64,000 nt of DNA from Liolophura sinensis (lineage: Eukaryota; Mollusca; Polyplacophora; Chitonida; Chitonidae). The stretch spans positions 19,851,704 through 19,915,703 of the forward strand of contig NC_088304.1 in NCBI RefSeq assembly GCF_032854445.1, in the 5' to 3' direction. This document shows, piece by piece, positions 1 to 18,700 of the stretch (the stretch's first letter is position 1; every line of letters starts with the position of its first letter). The notes beneath the pieces were generated by a model. That model saw nothing but the letters and a program-made list of their open reading frames with translations, was not told the origin of the DNA and did not search any database. The translations under genes and the position numbers were made by a program.

Positions 1-2039
1 CTAGATATGGCCCTGAAATGGCCTTCCTTCAATCTCTATAGGGTACAGTATAGCCGTATAGTTTGTTGCACCAACTTGATGAATCCATCAAAATGAAACG
101 TCTCAAATGTCATTTGCTCTTATTCCAAAGATACATGATGCGTGAAATATAGTTTATTCTGTTTTCATTTGACTGCTATATTTCAGCAACATTTTCGCAT
201 GTTTAAGGGCAACTTTGGTTCGTCACATTTGATGATTCAATGAATAGATGTCAAAATGCATCATGGTTGGGATACCCAGGGCCCGCTGTATTCATCAAAC
301 ACCTTAAGACTTAGGTCAAAAACTTGAACACGGCAACAGTTAAAAAGGCTTTGCGCAAGGAATTTAAAAATTTGTATACTGATTCTTTCTGGGAAAACAA
401 CGCACCAACCACAAATCGAGTTCTTTCCTTTTCTGAGTTTTGCATTTTAAGGACGTGCAATTTATGACTTCAGTCTTGAGTTGTGTGATATTAAAAAAAA
501 GGGGTAATTACCCTTTTGGTTGAAGGCCTGCCATTTCGTTTGTTTGTGTTTATAATTATGTTGCAATGCCGGGTGAAGTGAATTGTAATGTGCCGAGTTT
601 GTGAAAGTCACTAGTGCTGTCATATTGCTGCCTTATCTCCTGTGATGGTTTCGTGCCGCATGGTATATTTTGTGTGCCACACTTTTTGCCTTAACTTGAT
701 GTTGCTCATTGGGTATTGAAGATCCTGTAGAACTTACATGTTGTTCTGTTTACAGATATACAGTGTATACAGATGTGCTTATTTCTGGGTGATTGTACAG
801 GCACAGCTTACAGTTTTAGAGGTGTTTTCTTCAAAGTCTTAGAGCTGAGATTACATTGATATTGACAAAACTAATTTTGGATGAAAATCACAAATAATAC
901 TAGAGTAAAGTTGTATGGAATGCTGGGGATTATCAGCAAAGCAACTTTCAGATTTTAAGTCAGAATTATACTGTCATGTTTTATGATGTTGACAACACAA
1001 GAATTGGGAGCAGACCCAATTGCCTGTGTGCACATGCCACATCAACTTTAAACAATCTTGGCTGTATACAAGACAGCCCCTAGTAAGGGGAGATAACTCA
1101 ATGTTAAAGCCAGTAGCGTTACATCACGGATATGTATTGTGTAATTGATTTTTCACATTGACCCTGTTGTAAAATAACCTCCAAATTGATAAACATATGC
1201 TGTCTGTCTTAGATGGTTACAGTACCTCAACAAAAAACAATTATGTTTTGACTTTGAATTTTTGACTGAAATGACGAGTTGCTGTAATTTTGATGGTCAG
1301 ATATGGTATGATTGATCTTTCTTCTGCCCAGCTCGGTCAATTATGGTTTGTTAATGTCATTGGCTGTCTATGATACACTTACTGTCCATTTATCTTTAGC
1401 TTCTACTTTTTTTGTAGGGGGGAGGGGGATGGTTAGACAACATAAGTAGGCACAAGGCTGATATTGTCAGCTTATCGTGCAAGTCCTCTTATTGATTTCA
1501 GTCATCAGATATGTGCTAATTTAACTATCTTGCTTCAAACTGTTTGATTGAAATAATGGGCTTAAAAATATTTTTACCTTTTTGTTCAAGATTGGAAAAA
1601 TGTAAGAAAAAAATCATTACAGGAAATGAAAATCGAAGACAGATTTTTCAGTGGGACCATGTTCAGGATAACAATGCCACTTTCTGTGTGTGTGTTTTTT
1701 TTTCTTTGTTTCATGTATACCATGAAAATGTATGTACATATTATAAATGTCAAACTTTGGTTGCCAAAGACACTTGTATTTAGTATTCATCGCAAGCCGA
1801 TTATTCTTGTAGATTATTTATGAAAGTTTGTTTAAAGCCTATCATAATGTTCATTTGCAGCATTGTCATTTTACAATTTCTGTGAACTGACCAAAGTAAA
1901 GATCACTAAAAAATAATCACACAAACTGGAGTTCAGCTTTGTTTTTTTTTTTTGTTTTTTGTACGGCGTAGCAATACGTAAGATTAATTAAGTCTCTTAT
2001 TGAGTGCTTCTGGAAAGTGTGATAAGATAAAGTTCAATG
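1..2039. other. Unassigned DNA, no gene recognised
   Basis: AT-rich sequence with no exon that I can match to a known family. Short ORFs (for example 1544-1823) show no conserved motif. The only recurrent element noticed is AAGGGGAGATAACT at 1085-1098, a motif seen again several times in the window. Confidence 0.5.
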
Positions 2040-2345
2040 ACTACCACTACCTTCCACCGATACGACCTGAAAGGATCAAACCTGGGTCAGGTCATACCAA
2101 AGACTACAGCCTCACTTGGCGCTCAGCACTGAGAAGTTAGAGCAAACAGGATTTGTTGACTTGTCCGTATAATGTGACTGGGTGGGGTGTCATGTCTGGA
2201 GTCTTTGGCATGATACTTCAGTGGTGGCATGGTCTCGCCCTGCCACAAGAAGATACAGTATATGTACACACACCTTGTGACTCCTCATCGTCATATGACT
2301 GAAAAATGGTTAAGTACGATGTTAAACCCCCAAGCATACAATATA
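2040..2345 (+). repeat. SINE family B (tRNA-derived), 5' part degraded
   Basis: It shares with copies near 8690, 26600, 27271 and 35375 the blocks GGTCATACCAAAGACT, TATAATGTGACTGGGTGGGG, GGCATGATACTTCAG and the end GTACGATGTTAAACCCCCAA. The tRNA-like head is eroded. Family assignment is by comparison within the window. Confidence 0.7.
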
Positions 2346-2666
2346 TACATACCAACATAACCTTATGTGATAAAGCTGACCAATAACTCACTGGTCTGTG
2401 GTTTGGTCCAGACAGGGTGGTTTCCTCTACCCGTGAAACATTCCACCATCATGCAAGTCAAGAATTCTCATGTACATGTATGGCAATTAGAAATAAAACA
2501 AACAAATGATGTGATCTTAATGGGGACTGGTCAAACACCCAACAGGACGCCACTTTATTTGTTGCAGAAAGACAAAGGGATGTTACTTTAGAAACTAATA
2601 CAGTGTTATATTGTAGATGATGCAGTACAGTAATTTTCTGACAAAACAAAGATGTACATCTTATAG

Positions 2667-2735
2667 GATTTTGATTTTATTTATTTGATTGGTGTTTTAC
2701 ACTGTACTCAAGAATATTTGCATGCTTCTCCAAAC
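2667..2735 (-). repeat. SINE family A, 3' tail fragment
   Basis: Read on the plus strand it has the inverted tail TTTATTTGATTGGTGTTTTA followed by ACTCAAGAATATTT. The 30-bp minisatellite begins directly after it. Confidence 0.6.
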
Positions 2736-2754
2736 TAGTCCTATAATAATCATA

Positions 2755-3050
2755 CTTAATACTGACTATGACGCATTCAAACTTCTTAACACTCAATATG
2801 ACACATTCAAACTTCTTAACACTGAATATGACACATTCAAACTTCTTAACACTCAATGTGGCACATTCAAACTTCTTAACACTCAATGTGGCACATTCAA
2901 ACTTCTTAACACTCAATATGACACATTCAAACTTCTTAACACTCAATATGACACATTCAAGCTTCTTAACACTGAATATGACACATTCAAACTTCTTAAA
3001 ACTCAATGTGGCACATTCAGATTTCTTATTACAGCACATTCAGATTTCTT
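2755..3050. repeat. 30-bp minisatellite, about 10 copies
   Basis: Period 30 with core ACACATTCAAACTTCTTAAC followed by ACTCAATATG or ACTCAATGTG. Decayed copies continue to about 3190. Because 30 is a multiple of three, open frames of 94-128 codons appear on both strands; these are artefacts. Confidence 0.9.
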
Positions 3051-3786
3051 AACACGACACACTCAGGCTTCTTAACACATTCAGATCTCTTAATACAACA
3101 CATTCACACTTCTCAATACTCAATGTGACACATTCGTACCTCTTGACACTCGATATTTAGTCTCTGGAAGATGACACATTCAGGCTACTTGATATTCTAT
3201 ATGCTCGCATGCTTCTCCAAACTTGGCATGATGCGTTTACTTTTCATGACGATCTTCAGGATACATTCAGGATACTTTCAAAAATATTAATAATTCATCA
3301 AATACATTACATCTAGCTGAATCAATCAAAGACATATATACAAGTATTTAACATGTACAACTAGTAAATGCATATGACAAGTAAACTGGGGCAAACCAAT
3401 GTGAATTAAAAACAGTAAAACGAAAACCACTTTTGTGGCGTTCCTCCTTTAGTAAGATGCAATATTAAAAATACACGTCATATTTTTAGTTACTGACAGT
3501 CCACTTTGCGGTAACTTTTTTTGCTACAAGCTAGTCTCTGAATATCAAAAGGTAATGGGTTATAATATTAATAATAATATTAGCCCTGGCAGTGTCCACT
3601 TACACAAAGTTTCTGTTAGGCTATGAATTCCTTTAAAAACCACTTTCTATTGTCAATTCACATGTCCTGTAACTGACTATAAGTTCCTCACTTAGCCTGA
3701 TTCTGAGAGTTCTATTCTTCAGATGTTAGTTTGGAAAGCAGGCTCAGACCCTAATGGAAAACTGAAAAGATGGAAAAATGTCATAT

Positions 3787-3792
3787 TTTATT
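3787..3792 (-). terminator. Possible ZSWIM7 polyadenylation signal
   Basis: AATAAA on the minus strand (TTTATT on plus). It is the first such hexamer I see downstream of the ZSWIM7 stop at 4907-4909. If used, the whole exon-derived array at 3937-4906 would lie in the 3' UTR. Confidence 0.3.
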
Positions 3793-3936
3793 ACATCTCT
3801 TTGTCTCTAAAACACACTTTTTTGACGAAACTAGTTCAAATACAGTATCTCCATAAAATCATAAAACATGACAAACATCTAGTGGCTACATGCACAATAT
3901 CGTGTCCTAGAAAGGCTGTCTTGTGCCCAGGTGATC

Positions 3937-4906
3937 TGAGAGGTCAGTCCAGGTGTGTGACAAGGCTGGTCATCTGACGGTCACTGACACCATACCTCTG
4001 TGTTTTCCTCATAGCTTCTGCTTACACATGCTTACATGTGAGAGGTCAGTCCAGGTGTGTGACAATGCTGGTCATCTGACGGTCACTGACACCATACCTC
4101 TGTGTTTTCCTCATAGCTTCTGCTAACACATGCTTACATGTGAGAGGTCAGTCCAGGTGTGTGACAAGGCTGGTCATCTGACGGTCACTGGCACCATGCC
4201 TCTGTGTTTTCCTCATACCTTCTGCTAACACATGCGTACATGTGAGAGGTCAGTCCAGGTGTGTGACAAGGTTGGTCAGTCCAGGTGTGTGACAAGGCTG
4301 GTCATCTGACGGTCACTGACACCATACCTCTGTGTTTTCCTCATAGCTTCTGCTAACACATGCTTACATGTGAGAGGTCAGTCCAGGTGTGTGACAAGGC
4401 TGGTCATCTGACGGTCACTGGCACCATGCCTCTGTGTTTTCCTCATACCTTCTGCTAACACATGCGTACATGTGAGAGGTCAGTCCAGGTGTGTGACAAG
4501 GTTGGTCATCTGACGGTCACTGACACCATACCTCTGTGTTTTCCTCATGCTAACACAACCTTTCATGTGAGAGGTCAGTCCAGGAGTGTGACAAGGCTGG
4601 TCATCTGACGGTCACTGACACCATACCTCTGTGTTTTCCTCATAGCTTCTGCTAACACATGCTTACATGTGAGAGGTCAGTCCAGGTGTGTGACAAGGCT
4701 GGTCATCTGACGGTCACTGACATCATACCTCTGTGTTTTCCTCATAGCTTCTGCTAACACATGCTTACACGTGCCCTGGTGATCTGAGAGGTCAGTCCAG
4801 GTGTGTGAGAAGGTTAGTCATCTGATGGTCACTGGCACCATACCTCTGTGTTTTCCTCATAGCTTCTGCTAACACATGCTTACACGTGCCCTGGTGATCT
4901 GAGAGG
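3937..4906 (-). repeat. Tandem array of decayed copies of the ZSWIM7 terminal exon
   Basis: About nine units, starting (GAGGTCAGTCC anchor on plus) at 3938, 4042, 4144, 4246 (plus a partial at 4276), 4374, 4476, 4570, 4672 and 4788. Inner units are about 102-104 bp; the one or two nearest the gene are about 115 bp because they keep GCCCTGGTGATCT. On the minus strand most units read CKHVLAEAMRKTQRYGVSD and end in THLD plus TGA, clearly the terminal ZSWIM7 exon (4907-5011) with a 15-base in-frame deletion. None has a splice acceptor before TGT: the sequence there is CTCACA or GCACG, not AG. They are therefore read as non-coding duplicates immediately downstream of the parent exon. Confidence 0.88.
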
Positions 4907-10125
<5,219 letters not shown>

Positions 10126-12721
10126 CTATTTAAGGAAACAAACAAAATAAACACTGAGTCATCTAGGAACTTCATCTTTATTTCAACAATATTTTATTCC
10201 AACATTGTCACTTGAGTCATCATTTTTTTTGTTTTTTTTTTTGGATGACCGATGTAAAAGTTTGTTACCCGGCCTACACATCTGAAAATGTAACATACAA
10301 CATCGAAATGGGGGGCTGCAAATGGCCAAAAGGAGGCCAAAAATTTGCCATAGCAGGCCAACTTAAAACCGGCGTGCCGAGAAAAAAATATCAACACATA
10401 AAATCACAGGCCTAGCATGAGATGTCAATGTATAGACAACTGTAAGTTCTGCTTTCTAATTTAGGATGGCGTGATAAAGATACAACTAATTTATTATTTA
10501 CCGAAAACAAAAGAAACACCGTTCGTGGCCGTTTCAAACCACAGAGAGAATTTGAAAGTAGCTGAAAACTTCAGAACAAAATTATCTCCCTTTGCTTGAG
10601 TGCGCATGTGTGCTCATACTGCATCATGCACTACTGTTTTTGTGTCATCTAAAAGCGAAACCAATGTTTACTTCTTGTTTGGATTGAAGATATAAGGATC
10701 CTTTCAATAACAGGTGCACATTTAAATCTATTTCGAACTAGTTATATGCTGATAAAAGTCTGATAAAATGTTAACTTTTCTCTCTTCAAAGTCCAGATTG
10801 AATCTAAGGTCACGATCAGAAAATATGGATAATGAGGCAGCTGCGGAGATGATAAACAATAGCCGCAGGTCTTGATTGAAACCTTAAGAGTTGACTTTTC
10901 TCATTTCTCGAATGAGCGGGCAAATTGTTCTTTTTATTTTCAATCCATGATGACCGATGAAACCATAGCTAAATTTGTCATTAGGGGCTGCATGATCCTG
11001 TTAGGTTCATTTCCAGGTCTTTTGGCGCGGTTTCAAAATGTTAGTAAGCCCGATTCGCCGTAACAGCTAAACATTTTTTGACAGGCGAAAAGGAAATATT
11101 TCTGTGGATTGCAACAACACTTTGACTTGGGATTGGATTTATACTTGCAGAAATGATACTAAAGGTCCCATTCTCTCCTGCTTTAGAATGAATTTAAAAG
11201 CCCAATTTGTTATGGGCCAACTGGATTTTGGAATTCCATGATAAAACCTTGAGGGAGGCAAATATCAGAAAGTTGTTGAAAATAGACCTCAACGTTTAAT
11301 TTAATTGAACTACTTAATTGGCAGTCCATGTTTAAAAATTGCAGGTCATCTGCTATTGTGTCTGCTAAAACTTTATGACTGGTAAAAGGTTGCAGGCCAC
11401 AGGAGATTTTCTAATTCGAGCCCTGACAAGTAACGTATGAGATTTACTCATTCACTTGTTTGACTGGTGTTTTACACCATCCTCAAGCATATTTCACTTT
11501 CGTATGATAGCGGCAAGCATAAAACATGTGATGGGTGTGACAAAGTTAAATTATTTGCAGGGTTTGTAAAGTTGTGGTTCTTGTTTACAGCATGAGAATA
11601 TGGCTTTGCGAGCATATTGAAGAATATGTTTTAGTCCAGAATCATCTCAGAAGGGGGTGAGGAATTTTAAGATGCTGTCACATGGCTGGGCTACCTTAAT
11701 TCATTTGGGACTAATATATGTTACATTAGTCCCAGAGTTCACTGAGGAACTCTTCAGAATGAACACCTGATAATTAAGGGGCTCACTGACTAACAAAAGG
11801 ATCAATCTAGTCTTTACAAATGCCACATGGGTCAATGACAAACAACAGACAACAACCTGAACTTACCTACACCCAAATTTCATGACTGAAAAACATGTAA
11901 GAGAGTTCAAATCCCTGCGTAGTGTGTAAACCTAAGAGTAAATCTGTGCAATTTTCACCAAGGGGCATAACTCGTTTACGCCTATGGTTTAGCTACAGTT
12001 AAAAATAAAGTTTTGAAGCACATAACGCTTTTTCTACCCAAATTCAACATATTTTTTACCTGCATTCGAGTTCTCTGTCATGATATCAAACGTTAGCTAC
12101 CATTATATCGTCGATCAAAACCCTGAGACTAAGAAAATAATGCCTTTTGTCACCAACTGATTTGCAGCAACAACAACCACATGCTTCGTATCCGGCACTG
12201 TGAGGAGACTGTACTGCGGAAGGGTCTAAAAATGGTCTTCGTGGGGTAGGAAGGGACATATAATAAAGAACGTTTTTGTTGATTTTGACTAAAAATTATA
12301 TCGATGCCTAACTGAGAACATGGTATAATATACACTTAAACGACATGACATTTTCCCAAAAGGATTGGGACGAAATATTTTGTATTATTCTATTTTGGTT
12401 AGATAACCCCCTAAAGCTTTAAATACCGCGTCCAAAAGGTGGACCCACTTCGTTGTAACTTTTCCAGGGATGATAGGACCTGACTTTGTTTAGTACTTTG
12501 CGCAAACAACCACAGATAAATGAAATACATATGTTCATTTTCCGTGTTTTGTTATGATTTTAATATTTTACGTAATACCTTTGAATAATGAATCGCAAAT
12601 GCGGTAAAAACACTATAAAAATTTGCACTGAATTTAACCTGTTTCTCCCGTGTACGGAAATTGTGGAATGGTAGTGCCCGCAGAGGTCAAAGTTCACTGT
12701 CTGGTATCAACTGGTGTGGAA
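10126..12721. other. Intergenic gap between divergent ZSWIM7 and UPB1
   Basis: It should hold the first ZSWIM7 exon and both promoters; I cannot place them. Recognised content: a SINE family A tail fragment at about 11450-11520 (inverted) and a GGGAGATAAT-like motif at 10581-10593 (minus). No convincing TATA box was identified. Confidence 0.5.
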
Positions 12722-15700
12722 ATGGCAGCAGAAATCGAAAGTTTAGAGAAGTTGTTGGGAGACAAACTGCCAGCTTCAGAGCTGAAAGAGGTCAAGAGAA
12801 TTTTGTATGGCAAAGAGCTGAGGTATCCTGATATATATTTTCATGTGGAAGGCAAGCGACGTGTCTGTCATCTTGTTTGCTTCATGCATGCAGTCGAATG
12901 CATATGCCAGTTTCATGTGGGCTTACATTGTTGTCTTATCAGATATAGACTACATGTTATGAATATAACATGTATGCATATGTATGCATATAACCAGACA
13001 TGGTCATCTTTGTGGGTGTGTCACTGGGTCAGGATTTTACAGGCTAATTCAATATGGAGAAGGAAATGAAAACTTATTCGTTTAACACTTCTGTTTTCTG
13101 TGCTTAAATACAATGTATTGTTGTTTCTTTTTTTCAAAGGCCTACATAGTCGTTCTGTATTTATTTATTTATTTGATTGGTGTTTTACGCCATGATCAAT
13201 AATATTTCACTTATACAACAGCAGCCAGCATTGTGGTGAGAGGAAACTGGGCAGAGCCGGGGGCAGTTATATTGCATAAGACAATATATATGCAAGATAT
13301 CATGGATCCAAGATATCAAAACCTCATCCAGTCCATTGACTTGCAGTTGGTTCTTTCAAATCCTGGAAGGAATGTATGCAATTGAAAAATGGTGAAATCT
13401 GTTTTCATATATAAATATAAATAAATTTAACATTCTTGTTAAAGTATTACCTTTTATCTACTGATTTAACAAGTACCTTAAGTGATTTTTAAAACTGAAA
13501 TATAAACGTGTCGTAGTTAAATTAATTACGGACGATAATGTATGCATGAACTTCAGACCAAGTCAGGTGTATGTCCAGGACAGAGTGATTTTGTTACTGG
13601 TTGCAAAAGAAAAATGAAAACAGTCATTTAGATTTGGTTAATTCACATTTGTACTTGGTTATTTTTTTTTACACAATTCGGTATACCAATGAGAGCACAA
13701 CAACTAATCATTTGCAGTCAGTTCATTTGCCACAATGACTATTTTTCAGAGAGCTCAAACTTCCTGAGGAGCTGGTGTTGGATGCTGAAGGGAAGAATGT
13801 GGATCTTGCAGGCTATGTCTTTGAGGCAGCCCCGGAGGAGACCAGGTCACCAAGGGTGGTGCGAATTGGTGCCATTCAGAATAAGATTGTGCTACCTACA
13901 ACTGCATCAATAATTGAGCAGGTACAATGGACGTCGGTTGCAAATATGTAACTTGAAAATTTACATATTCACAAGAGTTACAATGTAAAGCACAATGCAA
14001 TATGTCATAGTCCCTGCAGAAGTCTGTCTTGCATGCGATTTCTACAAATAGAGGTGACATCGTCATGAGCAACTGTCACCATAGGTTTAGACAGTGGGGT
14101 GTCTCAGTGTCTTTGAGATGCTTTATTCTGACAAAATTACCATGAGAGAGATAGGAAAAATTGGAGAACTGAAATTGGAAATGATCGCCTGATTTGTGCA
14201 TGAGCGGTGTGTGGAGTAATTTTCTGAGGAAGATATCTCAGTGTTCAAATTTGGTGCACACTTTCTTGTCTTTTTTGTCTTGATCTGATTGACTTTTGAA
14301 AAAGGTTACTTTGTGTTTTTTCACATTTATGCCACATTTTAGACAGTTTGTGCTTGAGTTTGAGTGTTACACTGTGACCAGATGAAAACCATGCTTTTCT
14401 CAACTGAGGAGTTTCAAGGTTGAGTTCTTTTATAGCAAAAGGTAAAAAAGTCCTACAGAACCACGTGAGCTGTCAGAAATGTTAGGCAACTATTTTTGAT
14501 CATATTTACTGCAATGTGGTAGTCTGAACAAAAAGCCGCAAAAAGTAATTTAGAGTGCTGTCGCTGAACAATGGAGAAAATCTAGGAGCTGAACATCTCT
14601 GAACATAAGATGTTTCAAGCAGAAAAACATGTCATTTATGCCTCTCGAACATGGTGAGACAGATGATCAGCAAAGGTTGTCTTAACATCTTACACATAGT
14701 ATTCTAGCACGGTTTTTACCTTTAATGGCCTGTGTGAACGAAAAGATTGAACTCCAATCTTTCCCTACTTCCTCATAATTCATACGAAATGTGTGGGAGT
14801 GGGAGTTTCGGAATATGGGCTTTGCGTTATGTAGCGCAGCCTCAGGTTTGATTACCATTTCTGTTGTGTTTTCCAGCGTTCAGCTCTTCATGCCAATGTG
14901 GGTGATATGATCAGAATGGCCGGGGAGTCCGGGGTGAACATCGTCTGCCTGCAGGAAGCCTGGAGTATGGCTGTGTATTTTTGTACTTTATGTATTTATT
15001 TCGATGATTGATTTATATTTAATACTGTGCTGAAGAATGTTGCAAATTATGTATTATTGGTGACATTAGCGCTCAGAGAGAAAGAGTTACTTCCCCTTAT
15101 GTGGATGGTTTATCTCCCTGGAATTTTGGAGAAGCCCTCCAACAGCATGGCAGAGGGATTAACCTATTGGTCATGGATTTACTGTATAATCAGTGATGTG
15201 AAATTAAATGTGTAAACAAGCAGAAGGTTGAAAAAACAACAACAAAAAATCATTGTTTCAGGTCAGGGCCGATTTTTAGAAATATCTTACATTGTGCATA
15301 AATGGTGAAAAAAACCTTTGGGTTTAGTTTTTTGCCCTTATTGTAATGACTGTCAGTTATCTTCTTGATTGTGATTGGTTTTGTGGCCTACAAGAGTTGA
15401 GAAAGTTTTAATTTACATTTCAAAAATAGTCAGCCGTATGCTTTCACATAATTTTAGATGGAAATAATATTTATGATTGCACACGAAACAAAATACATGT
15501 ACTGCCCATAATGTTATTCAGAGTTAACCACATGATGGCAGAAGTTAGAATTTTAATAGCCTTTTGAAATTACCTAATTCATTACGAGTATTTTTTCTGT
15601 TTTAGATATGCCTTTTGCTTTTTGCACAAGGGAGAAACTGCCTTGGACACAATTTGCAGAGTCAGCAGAAAGAGGACCATCTACAGCCTTTTTGTCCGAG

Positions 15701-18700
15701 GTTAGTGTCAATTTCACACATAGGGTAAATGACCTAAAGTTTCGCTTTGGGAGTCTGAAAGTGTTTCCCAGGATTCATTGTGTTTTTAGTGGTTGTTACT
15801 GACTGCGCGCTGCGGGAGAGCATCAGGGGTGGTCAGTGGATTATGCTGACAGTTCAAGAACGTAATAAACAAACTCACGCTTCACTGAGCTCTCAGTCTG
15901 TTCTCCCACCATTAACAGTTGAGGTTTTCCTCAGTTTTCATCATAAAAATTTTAGTATGTTCACTTGTTTTATTATCGTTATTTTGTGATACATGGGAAT
16001 GTGGGAGAAAACTCTGGGGAGATTAAGTGTGACTACCCAGGACCTTTACACATGTGGAGTGTCATGTCAGATATCTGTTTTTGAACTGCAGGGCCCTCTG
16101 TATACAAAGCTGTGGCAGAATTTAGCACACCATAAATTCATACTTGCAAACTAGGCCTACCAGCAGACGAGGTGAAGATGTCAAATTGTGATCAAAGTGA
16201 CACCCACACATGTGCATTTGCACGGCTGCAGCTGAACATTTCTTGTTCATTCTGGTGAAATTTGAAACGCTGTCAATTTCCGCCCGTATTTCGTAACATG
16301 GATATTTAATTTATTGAATATTTAATCGTGTCTCCTCAGTTGAGTTTTTAGTCATACAGACTGGTTTTATTTACACGTAGATACAAGCCACTTAGAAGCA
16401 CAGGATTCGAAATTACCACGTGGCTACCCATCGATCATGTGACTTTTACTGGCAAAAGAAGAATCTTATCTGTCAAGTCTGGGCAAAACTTATGTAGGGA
16501 ACTATAAAACATTTTGTTTATAAAGGCAGTGACAGTGAAGTGCGAACTCCTAATGTGATAAGAACTCAGTTTCTACTTTAAAGAAACAAATTGTGCATGT
16601 AGACTGACATACCAAATTGGAATTATATGCACACAGGTGACAGATATTTTTATTTTCCACTAAATACGTTTCTACACATATTCGTTGCATAATGACGGCT
16701 CTCAGCAGACAACCGTTCACCATATAACGGTGCGATTTGACTTAAACGTAAGCCTAACCCGAATAATCAGTTGGTCTGCTGTGTACATTGTGCAGTGGGT
16801 CTGCTGTGTACATTGTGCAGTTGGTCTGCTGTGTACATTGTGCAGTTGGTCTGCTGTGTACATTGTGCGGTTGGTCTGCTGTGTACATTGTGCGGTTGGT
16901 CTGCTGTGTACATTGTGCGGTTGGTCTGCTGTGTACATTGTGCGGTTGGTCTGCTGTGTACATTGTGCAGTTGGTCTGCTGTGTACATTGTGCAGTTGGT
17001 CTGCTGTGTACATTGTGCAGTTGGTCTGCTGTGTACATTGTGCAGTTGGTCTGCTGTGTACATTGTGCAGTTGGTCTGCTGTGTACATTGTGCAGTTGGT
17101 CTGCTGTGTACATTGTGCAGTTGGTCTGCTGTGTACATTGTGCAGTTGGTCTGCTGCGTACATTGTGCGGTTGGTCTGCTGCGTACATTGTGCAGTTGGT
17201 CTGCTGCGTACATTATGCAGTTGGTCTGCTGCGTACATTGTGCAGTTGGTCTGCTGCGTACATTGTGCAGTTGGTCTGTGGGAACATTGTGCAGTTGGTC
17301 TGCTGTGTACATTGCACATGTAGATTCCTTGTTTGGCATGATCATGCTTTCAGGAAGTGTTTGGAATTTAAAGGTTTTAAATAGACATTGTCCTTCTTGA
17401 AACTGTCTTCTGTTTCTTTCATGGGTATATGTAGAGATGTACATGTAGGCCTGCTTGTGCGGAAACCTGTACACCTCACTCTCAGTGACTTAACCTCATG
17501 TGGCGAGGATTAGCAACCAGAGCTGCTTAGTGCCGTGTAGGGTAATGAAATGGGTGGAGGGCTAATCACTCTCTTTTTCAACGTGTTCCCAACTCAGATC
17601 ATGCGAAAGTGAACGACAGTAACATGCGATACTTTAGGTCATTTACTGTATTTAGTGTTCTGCAGGGGGCTGTTTCTCAAAGGGATCGTAATGTTGCAAA
17701 TACCAAGGGGACCTATGCCATGAGTATGTGACATTGTGATAATTAGGCCGGTAATTAGGCCGACCCCTTTGAGAAACAGCCCCGCTGAGCCTAAAATGTA
17801 AGTTTTGAGATACCTCAATACAGATGGGCTCACTTTTATTAACTGTTGACTCCAAGGCCATGCCAATCACTTGATGTAAGCAGTTGTATTGTGATACATT
17901 TTTTGGCATGAGTCTATTTACTTAATATCAAGCTGAAGGATTTCTCCCTGGTTCATGTAATGTTGATGGCCTTCATGTAAGGCCACATGAAAGAGCAGAG
18001 TAAATTGCTTCTTGCCGCTAAGGCCTGGAGAACAACGATAAAAGAGGCTACATTCTGAACAGGATGGTATAGAAAATGTTTAAGGAGATTGTGGCCGTGG
18101 TTATGTTGCATGTTTTATTGTCTGTTTGCAGCTTGCAAAGAGGTACAACATGGTGATTATCTCCCCTATTTTGGAGCGAGATGAAGACATTGACGATGTT
18201 ATCTGGAACACAGCAGGTAAATATGATGTATAAACAAACAAACAGACAAGCAGACAGAATCTGACATGTGGCATTTGAGAAATGTTTGAGTAACATTTAA
18301 AAAAAGAATCATCTTTTGGGTTTTTGGGGATGAGTTTAAATTGTATCTCTACTAGGAAAATTTGTGTTTGCTTTTCAGTGGTAATATCAAACAGTGGCAG
18401 TGTGATTGGGAAGACAAGAAAAAACCACATTCCACGAGTGGGCGATTTCAATGAGGTAATCTTAGCATTTATATACATGTAGATATAAACAACACGTACA
18501 TGTAACCACGAACAATATGTAGCTATAAGACTTTATAAACAACACGTACATGTAACCACGAACAATATGTAGCTATAGACTTTATAAACAACACGTGCAT
18601 GTAACCGCAAACAATATGTAGCTATAGACTTTATAAACAACACGTACATGTAACCACGAATAATATGTAGCTATAGACATTATAAACAACACGTACATGT

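Noticed and set aside
2677-3075. ORFs of 94-128 codons on both strands
   Set aside because: 30-bp minisatellite; the frames mirror each other and have no gene context.
10824-10872. Plus-strand ATG with MDNEAAAEMINNS-like start followed by an AG/GT
   Set aside because: The frame closes after 16 codons, the donor (GTCTTG) is weak, and no downstream exon of an unassigned gene was found.
16685-17474. Several overlapping 140-235 codon ORFs rich in Cys/Val/Leu or Thr/Gln on both strands
   Set aside because: They are translations of the 25-bp minisatellite, which is open in many frames at once; it lies wholly within a UPB1 intron.
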